This document shows positions 58,982 to 64,000 of a stretch of DNA of 64,000 nt, piece after piece. The DNA is from Sphingomonas glacialis (GTDB lineage Bacteria; Pseudomonadota; Alphaproteobacteria; Sphingomonadales; Sphingomonadaceae): assembly GCF_014653575.1 (NCBI RefSeq), contig NZ_BNAQ01000002.1:186001-250000 (forward strand). The letters are read 5' to 3'. Numbering within the stretch: position 1 is the first letter of the stretch; every line of letters starts with the position of its first letter. The translations under genes were made by a program, and so were the position numbers. The notes beneath the pieces are model-generated. The model saw only the letters and a program-made list of their open reading frames with translations. It was not told the origin of the DNA and ran no database searches.

Positions 58982-59080
58982 GGCCGCGCGGCCTAGCGAT
59001 TTAGCGTGGGTAAATCGAGGCTAAAGCGCGGGCGCGGGTGAGGCCGCATGAAGCGCGGTCCGCTCGAGCAGGATCCTAGC

Positions 59081-59186
59081 CGTCACCCCGGCCTTGTGCC
59101 GGGGCTCACCGGGCCGCGCGGTCATCGTGACGAATTGCGGTTTGTGCCCGCTGCTTGGTGGACCCCGGCACGAGGCCGGGGTGACG
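59081..59186. repeat. Inverted pair of hairpin repeats, family A
   Basis: 29-nt copies at 59081-59109 and 59158-59186 face each other; core CCCCGGCCTTGTGCCGGGG. The left copy is followed by CACCGGGCCGCGC, which also follows the left copy of the pair at 63856, so the unit extends beyond the hairpin. Confidence 0.85.
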
Positions 59187-59363
59187 ACGACTGGCTCTGG
59201 CGAGGAAACGGACGGTGCGCCCCGCCGCGGCCAAGCCGCGTCGTCGGACGGGTTCGCTGGCGCGACCCGCCGTCCGGCCTTGCGCGGGTCAGCCGGGCGT
59301 GGCCGGCTGCCGCGCTTCGGCTCATTCACAGGCTGTTCAATCCTGCGCCCCTATGCAAAGCCG

Positions 59364-59669
59364 ATGTCGATGCTCGTAACCGTCTTGTTGGGACTGGCCA
59401 CTGCCACCGCCCCGCCCCCGCTGGCGGGCGTCTGGCTGCAACATGTCGATCAACGCGAAGCGTGGCGCGCGCGGCGCGAGGGCCGCATCCTGCCGATCCG
59501 CGAGATCGAGGGGCGCGTGCTGCCGACGATGCGTGGCAGCCAGTATCTCGGCTTCGATTTCGACGCCGACCGCGGGATTTACACGCTCAAGTTCCTGCGC
59601 GATGGAACCGTCATCTGGGTCGAGGTCGACGGCCGTACCGGCCAGATCATCGGCCGCACCGGCAATTGA
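59364..59669 (+). CDS. Small exported PepSY-domain protein
   Basis: 101 residues with a short signal peptide (MSMLVTVLLGLATATAPPPLA). The remainder (REGRILPIREIEGRVLPTMRGSQYLGFDFDADRGIYTLKFLRDGTVIWVEVDGRTGQIIG) is a PepSY domain. It starts 31 nt before the response regulator, a common arrangement in which a PepSY protein is the periplasmic partner of the two-component system. ATG 59364 is chosen; the longer frame overlaps the hairpin pair. Confidence 0.85.
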   Translation: MSMLVTVLLGLATATAPPPLAGVWLQHVDQREAWRARREGRILPIREIEGRVLPTMRGSQYLGFDFDADRGIYTLKFLRDGTVIWVEVDGRTGQIIGRTGN

Positions 59670-59700
59670 GCGCGTCCGCGCTCGTAAAGGGAACACAGAC

Positions 59701-60366
59701 ATGCGCGTATTGATCGTCGAGGACGAACCGAGCCTGGGCCAGCAGCTCAAGGCCACGCTGGAAGGCGCCGGCTATGCAATCGACCTCGCCACCGATGGCG
59801 AGGAAGGGCATTTCATGGGCTCGACCGAGAATTACGACGCGATCATCCTCGATCTCGGCCTGCCCGAGATCGACGGGCTGACCGTGCTCGACCGCTGGCG
59901 CAAGGAAGGCCGCACCGCCCCCGTGCTCGTACTCACCGCGCGCGACAGCTGGTCGGACAAGGTCGCCGGGCTCGATGCCGGCGCCGACGATTATGTCGCC
60001 AAGCCGTTCCAGTCGGAGGAACTGATCGCCCGCCTGCGCGCATTGATCCGCCGCGCCTCGGGCAATGCCTCGTCCGAACTGACCGCGGGCGGCGTGCGGC
60101 TCGACACGCGCTCGGGCAAGGTCACGCTCAACGGCGAGCCGGTCAAGATGACCGCGCAGGAATACAAGCTGCTCAGCTATCTGCTCCACCACAAGGGCAA
60201 GGTGGTCAGCCGCACCGAGCTGATCGAACATATCTACGACCAGGATTTCGACCGCGATTCGAACACGATCGAAGTGTTCGTCACGCGTATCCGCAAGAAG
60301 CTCGGGCAGGACGTGATCACAACGATCCGCGGGCTTGGCTACAGCCTTGAAGACCCGGATGCCTGA
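59701..60366 (+). CDS. OmpR-family response regulator
   Basis: 221 residues. Phospho-acceptor D51 (IILDLGLPEIDGL), acidic E7-D8-E9, K101 (VAKPF), and a winged helix ending DVITTIRGLGYSLE. Start ATG 59701 has GGGAACACAGAC upstream. The partner kinase begins 3 nt after the stop. It is similar in motif layout to the regulator at 2454. Confidence 0.94.
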   Translation: MRVLIVEDEPSLGQQLKATLEGAGYAIDLATDGEEGHFMGSTENYDAIILDLGLPEIDGLTVLDRWRKEGRTAPVLVLTARDSWSDKVAGLDAGADDYVAKPFQSEELIARLRALIRRASGNASSELTAGGVRLDTRSGKVTLNGEPVKMTAQEYKLLSYLLHHKGKVVSRTELIEHIYDQDFDRDSNTIEVFVTRIRKKLGQDVITTIRGLGYSLEDPDA

Positions 60367-60368
60367 CC

Positions 60369-61802
60369 GTGGCTGAAGCCGACGCGTCCGATCTCGTAGC
60401 GCCGCCGCTGCCCGCGCTCGAGGGCGATGCGCATCCGGCGATCCCGGTGCGCACCACGGGGTCGTTGTCGCGCCGGATGATCCTGATCGCGGCGGGCTGG
60501 ATCCTGCTGCTGCTCGCCGGCGGCGGGTTCGCGCTCGACCGCGTGCTGACCACCGCGATCACGCGCAATTTCGACGACCAGCTCGAATATGTGCTGACCG
60601 CCTTGATCGTCTCGGCCGAGATCGGGCCGCAGGGCGAAGTCCTGTCGAATCGCGAGCTCGCCGATCAGCGCTTCATCGAGCCAAATTCCGGCCTTTACTA
60701 TCAGATCGGCGCGCCGGGCCAGGAACCGTATGCGTCGCGCTCGCTGTGGGATCGGCGGCTGGCCTATGGCGGCAAGCACAACGATCTCGGCGTCCATGCC
60801 TATGACAGCAAGCAGTTCGTCGATCCCAAGGCGGAGAATCCCGAACGGCTGCGGATCGTCGAGCGCGACGTCACGCTGCCGGGGTCGAAGGTGCGCTGGC
60901 GCTTCCAGGTCGCGCAGAATCGCGACGGGCTCGACGCGCAGATCAAGGTGCTGCGCAAGACTTTGGTGCGCAGCTTCGCGTTGCTTGGCTTCGGGCTGAT
61001 CGTGATGGCGGGCCTGCAGACCTTTTACGGGCTGTGGCCGCTGCGCAAGGTGCGCGAGGAGATCGCCCGGATGCGCGCCGGGAAAGCACGCCAGATCGAG
61101 CGGCCGATGCCGATCGAGGTCGCGCCGATGGTCGAAGAACTGAACGCGCTGATCGCACATAACGAACGCCAGGCCGAGGAAGCGCGGCGTCACGCCGGCA
61201 ACCTCGCGCATGCGCTCAAGACGCCGCTCACCGTGATCATGAACGCCGCGACCGCCGAGGCTAACGATCTCGGCGAGACCGTCGTGCGCGAGGCGCGGAC
61301 GATGCGGCGGCAGGTCGATCATCACCTCGCCCGCGCCCGCGCGGTCGGGCGGCGCGGGTCGGCGCACAGCCGGGCGGACGTCTGGCCGAGCCTCGAATCG
61401 GTCGAGCGCGCGGTCGGCATCCTCTATCGCCACGTCCGCATCGACAGCGACGGGCCGAAGGACCTGCAAGTCCATGTCGAGCGGCAGGATCTCGACGAGA
61501 TGCTCGGCAATCTGATCGAGAATGCCGCGAAGTACGGCGGCGGATCGGTGTTCGTCACCGTCTCGAAGCATTCGGGCTTCGTCGAATTCCTGATCGAGGA
61601 TGACGGCGTCGGCATTCCCGAGGAACAGCGCATCCGCATCTTCGACCGCGGCGTGCGGCTCGATTCGGGCAAGCCTGGCACGGGGCTCGGCATGGCGATC
61701 GTGCGCGACGTGGCGGAGATCTACGAGGGCACGGTGAGCCTCGAGGAAAGCGAGGACCTCGGCGGGTTGCTGGTACGTTTGCGGTTGCCTGCGGCGAACT
61801 GA
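60369..61802 (+). CDS. Sensor histidine kinase, PhoQ-like layout
   Basis: 477 residues from a GTG (start could also be an ATG at 60478 near the first TM). TM helices at about 38-55 and 205-225 flank a periplasmic domain of about 150 residues. H281 lies in NLAHALKTPLTVIMNAA; N box is NLIENAAKYGG, G1 DDGVGIP, G2 GTGLGMAIV. With the PepSY protein and regulator it forms a three-gene operon. The signal is unknown. Confidence 0.94.
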   Translation: MAEADASDLVAPPLPALEGDAHPAIPVRTTGSLSRRMILIAAGWILLLLAGGGFALDRVLTTAITRNFDDQLEYVLTALIVSAEIGPQGEVLSNRELADQRFIEPNSGLYYQIGAPGQEPYASRSLWDRRLAYGGKHNDLGVHAYDSKQFVDPKAENPERLRIVERDVTLPGSKVRWRFQVAQNRDGLDAQIKVLRKTLVRSFALLGFGLIVMAGLQTFYGLWPLRKVREEIARMRAGKARQIERPMPIEVAPMVEELNALIAHNERQAEEARRHAGNLAHALKTPLTVIMNAATAEANDLGETVVREARTMRRQVDHHLARARAVGRRGSAHSRADVWPSLESVERAVGILYRHVRIDSDGPKDLQVHVERQDLDEMLGNLIENAAKYGGGSVFVTVSKHSGFVEFLIEDDGVGIPEEQRIRIFDRGVRLDSGKPGTGLGMAIVRDVAEIYEGTVSLEESEDLGGLLVRLRLPAAN

Positions 61803-61876
61803 GTGCTGCGCTTGCCTAGCGATGAGGCAGCTGCCAGAACCGCATCCGGGCAGTCAAATCGGGTTGGGGTGACGAC

Positions 61877-62989
61877 GTGCGGGGATCGTTTTATTTCGCT
61901 GTAGCAGCGGCCTCCACGATGCTCGTGGCACCGGCCTTCGCCCAGGACTGCGTGCCGCAACGCGCGCCAGTCGCCTTGGCGCTTCCCAGCGTGACGACCG
62001 CGGGTGAACTCGTAACACCGCCAGCCGGGATCGCGCGGCGCGGCGTGGTCGTGCTGTTCCCCGGGTCCGATGTTGCGGACATGGACGGTGCAATCGAGGG
62101 GCCGAACCACACGATCACCTCGCGGCCGATGCTTCAGGTCGCCAATCGCCTTGCGTGCGCCGGGATCGTCTCGTTCCGTTACAACAAGCGCTATGTCACC
62201 GGGCCGACGACCGTGGACCGCGCCAAGTTCGACACGTTGAACGGATCCGATCTCGCAGCCGACGGGCGCGCCGCAGTCGCATGGGTCACGGCACGCCCGG
62301 AAGCGCGCGGCCTGCCGCTCGGCCTGGTCGGGTGGAGCGAGGGCACCACGGTCGCGATGGCGGTCGCGAGCGGGGAGCCGGCGGTTCGCGCGGTGGCGCT
62401 GATGGGCCCGGTCGTCGACACGCCCGCCCATGTCGCGCAGGCGCAATATCAACGCATCGGCAAGCCCTATCTCGCGCGCTTTGCGGTCGACGGTGCGCTC
62501 GATGCCGATGCGATCGCGCGCGCCGATGCCGGCCCCGGCGGCGATCTCGCGCACATCTTCGTTCGCATGTTCCGCGGTTTTCGGCCCGGCGAACGCGTCA
62601 ATCCGCTGCTCGACACCAACTGCGATGGGCGGATCAGCTTTGCCGAGGCCGATCCGATCCTGGCTTCCTGGTATGCCGATGGTCCCGAAAGTGGGCTCGG
62701 GATCGCCGCGACGGCGCGCTCGCTTAAAGGGGTTGCCGACGCCTTCCCGGCGACCAATGCGCGGATCCTGCTGCTGCAGGGGTTGAACGACTCGATGATC
62801 GCGCCCGACGCGGCTCAGGCGTTTGCACGCCGCCCCGAAGCGCGTGCGCGCGTCACGTTGATCGGCTATCCGGGGCTTGGCCATTCGCTCGGCACCGCAG
62901 CGTCGGCGCAGACCGACACGCTATTACCCGTCGCTCGCAAGCCGCTCGATGACATGGCGAAGTGGTTCGGTCAGGCGCTGCGGTCGTAA
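61877..62989 (+). CDS. Secreted alpha/beta hydrolase with an embedded EF-hand
   Basis: 370 residues from a GTG, signal peptide about 1-22 (APAFA). Alpha/beta-hydrolase features are the nucleophile elbow GWSEG with S154, D305 (QGLNDSMIAP) and H336 (GLGHSLGT). Residues 246-257 (DTNCDGRISFAE) form a canonical EF-hand calcium loop in the cap region between strand pieces. This could be a calcium-dependent secreted esterase or peptidase; the substrate is unknown. It lies 74 nt after the kinase gene. Confidence 0.88.
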   Translation: MRGSFYFAVAAASTMLVAPAFAQDCVPQRAPVALALPSVTTAGELVTPPAGIARRGVVVLFPGSDVADMDGAIEGPNHTITSRPMLQVANRLACAGIVSFRYNKRYVTGPTTVDRAKFDTLNGSDLAADGRAAVAWVTARPEARGLPLGLVGWSEGTTVAMAVASGEPAVRAVALMGPVVDTPAHVAQAQYQRIGKPYLARFAVDGALDADAIARADAGPGGDLAHIFVRMFRGFRPGERVNPLLDTNCDGRISFAEADPILASWYADGPESGLGIAATARSLKGVADAFPATNARILLLQGLNDSMIAPDAAQAFARRPEARARVTLIGYPGLGHSLGTAASAQTDTLLPVARKPLDDMAKWFGQALRS

Positions 62990-63001
62990 AGCGCCCTCGC
63001 C

Positions 63002-63781
63002 TCACTCGTTCCCCAATAACCCGCCGAGCAGCCCGCCGACCACCGCGCCGGCCGCACCACCGCCGACCAGGCGTCCGATCCCCGCGCCTGCTGCCGCGCC
63101 GCGCTCCTCATTCCCCGGCAGATGGCGCGCGACTTCCTCCGCCAGATTCATGATCGGCATCGATTGCAGCCAGACCTTGCCCGGCCCGGTCAGCGTCGCG
63201 AGGAACAGCCCCTCGCCGCCGAACAGGATGTTGCGGAAGCCGCGCACCATCTGAATGTCGGTCGAGACGGTCGGCTCCTGGATGCCGATATGCCCGGCAT
63301 GGACGCGGAGGCGCTCGCCGGGGGCGAGGTCCTTCTCGATCACTTCGCCCGACAGGTCGAGGAACACGGTGCCAGGGCCAGTAACGCGCTGGAGGATGAA
63401 GCCCTCGCCCGCGAACACGCCGGCGCCGAGGCGCTGCTGGAAGGCGATGTCGAGCGACACCGAATATTCGGCGCAGAGGAAGGTCTCCTTGCGGCAGATC
63501 AAGGACTCGCCGGCGCGGAGGGTGCGCGCGATGATCTTGCCGGGAAAGCGCGGCGCGAAGGCGACGTGCGCGGCCTCGTCGGCGATATATTCGGTGATGA
63601 AGATGCTGCCGCCCGACATCGCACGCTTGAGCCCCGCGAACAGCCCGCCGCCGGTGTGCGTGTCCATCCGGATGCCGTCGCTCATCCACGCCATCGCGTG
63701 CGTCTGGCTGACGATCCGTTCACCGCGATCGAGATCGATCGAGACGGTCTGCATTACGGTGCCGGCGATGTCGTAGCGCAT
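63002..63781 (-). CDS. AIM24/TIGR00266-family protein
   Basis: 259 residues. GGGLFAGLKRAMSGGSIFITEYIAD, GKIIARTL, LICRKETFLCAEYSVSLDIAFQQRLGAGVFAGEGFILQRVTGPG and GGEGLFLATLTGPGKVWLQS are the beta-helix-like repeats of the family. The C-terminal tail is a glycine-rich stretch (GAGIGRLVGGGAAGAVVGGLLGGLLG) that may associate with membranes. The ATG at 63781 fits the family start. Function unknown. Confidence 0.9.
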   Translation of the reverse strand: MRYDIAGTVMQTVSIDLDRGERIVSQTHAMAWMSDGIRMDTHTGGGLFAGLKRAMSGGSIFITEYIADEAAHVAFAPRFPGKIIARTLRAGESLICRKETFLCAEYSVSLDIAFQQRLGAGVFAGEGFILQRVTGPGTVFLDLSGEVIEKDLAPGERLRVHAGHIGIQEPTVSTDIQMVRGFRNILFGGEGLFLATLTGPGKVWLQSMPIMNLAEEVARHLPGNEERGAAAGAGIGRLVGGGAAGAVVGGLLGGLLGNE

Positions 63782-63855
63782 GGTTGGAGAGGCCCTTGCT
63801 GTGGTGCACTGACGTAACACAGCAAGGGGAGCGATGGAATACTACGCCCCTCCCT

Positions 63856-63951
63856 CGTCACCCCGGGCTTGTCCCGGGGTCCACCGGGCCGCGCACGCTC
63901 CAGCGGCATCCCGCGCATCGCGGTGGGCCCCGGCACAAGGCCGGGGTGACG
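63856..63951. repeat. Inverted pair of hairpin repeats, family A
   Basis: 29-nt copies at 63856-63884 and 63923-63951. The left copy has a GGGCTTGTCCC variant core, the right copy is identical to that at 3192. No gene is visible from 63782 to the end of the window. Confidence 0.85.
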
Positions 63952-64000
63952 GCGGGGGGCGTCCGCGCGCACGTCGAACCAAGTCCGGCGTGCGCGGCTT

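Overview
The window is a compact, GC-rich (roughly two-thirds GC by eye) chromosomal segment of an alphaproteobacterium, most likely a Sphingomonas-like member of the Sphingomonadales. Pointers are the TIGR02001/TorF-type porin, the dense TonB-receptor style, the XrtA/PEP-CTERM regulatory set (prsK-prsR-prsT with an XrtA-type sugar transferase), a GAAC-N7-GAAC (alphaproteobacterial LexA-type) site and a Zur-merC pair. The placement is inferred from protein style, not from a search. I see no rRNA, tRNA, CRISPR array or complete insertion sequence.

Layout: 1-4.7 kb has a GGDEF-EAL-PilZ protein (cut by the window edge), an exported OB-fold protein and a divergent OmpR-type two-component system. 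4.7-9.5 kb is the class I ribonucleotide reductase region, with nrdA and nrdB separated by small genes and a nuclease cassette. 9.5-12.7 kb is an accessory patch (AT-richer DUF4145 gene, decayed DUF4160/DUF2442 pair, ParE-like toxin-antitoxin, DUF6629 membrane protein). 12.7-19.3 kb holds dxs, a GNAT, zur-merC, ctaA and rplM-rpsI. 19.4-26.2 kb holds a HisKA_2 kinase, an M19 dipeptidase, a phosphoesterase-lipid kinase pair and MarR/OPT transporter. 26.3-32.8 kb holds a GH130-glycosyltransferase operon, queF, a sulfurtransferase and cystathionine beta-lyase. 33-41 kb has a porin, then the minus-strand run sppA-GNAT-DUF559-ileS-lspA-DUF3035. 41-49 kb has groES-groEL (CIRCE controlled), Uma2, a TonB receptor and manC. 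49.2-56.1 kb is the XrtA-type sugar transferase-prsK-prsR-prsT operon. 56-64 kb has a DUF815 ATPase, an ABC-F ATPase, a PepSY-response regulator-kinase operon, an EF-hand-bearing hydrolase and an AIM24-like protein.

The most unusual signal is a set of short hairpin repeats arranged as head-to-head inverted pairs. At least four sequence families occur at about ten places. In two places, with two different repeat families, the pair is spread apart and encloses a small DUF559 (Vsr-like PD-(D/E)XK) nuclease gene whose start or stop lies inside the repeat: 7084-7608 (66/64-nt arms) and 38058-38501 (perfect 40-nt arms). A third pair, in the same family as the second cassette, is inserted in frame inside ileS and adds about 40 residues to an essential enzyme. 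This looks like REP/RAYT logic with a nuclease in place of a transposase. The mobility claim is inference; the arrangement is visible.

Regulatory reads: a CIRCE element before groES, a LexA-type box and a separate palindrome before nrdA, a Zur-like operator before merC-zur, a PhoB-box-like repeat before the TonB receptor, a structured leader before rplM, a run of hairpins after groEL, and two 17-bp symmetric sites between manC and the XrtA-type sugar transferase.
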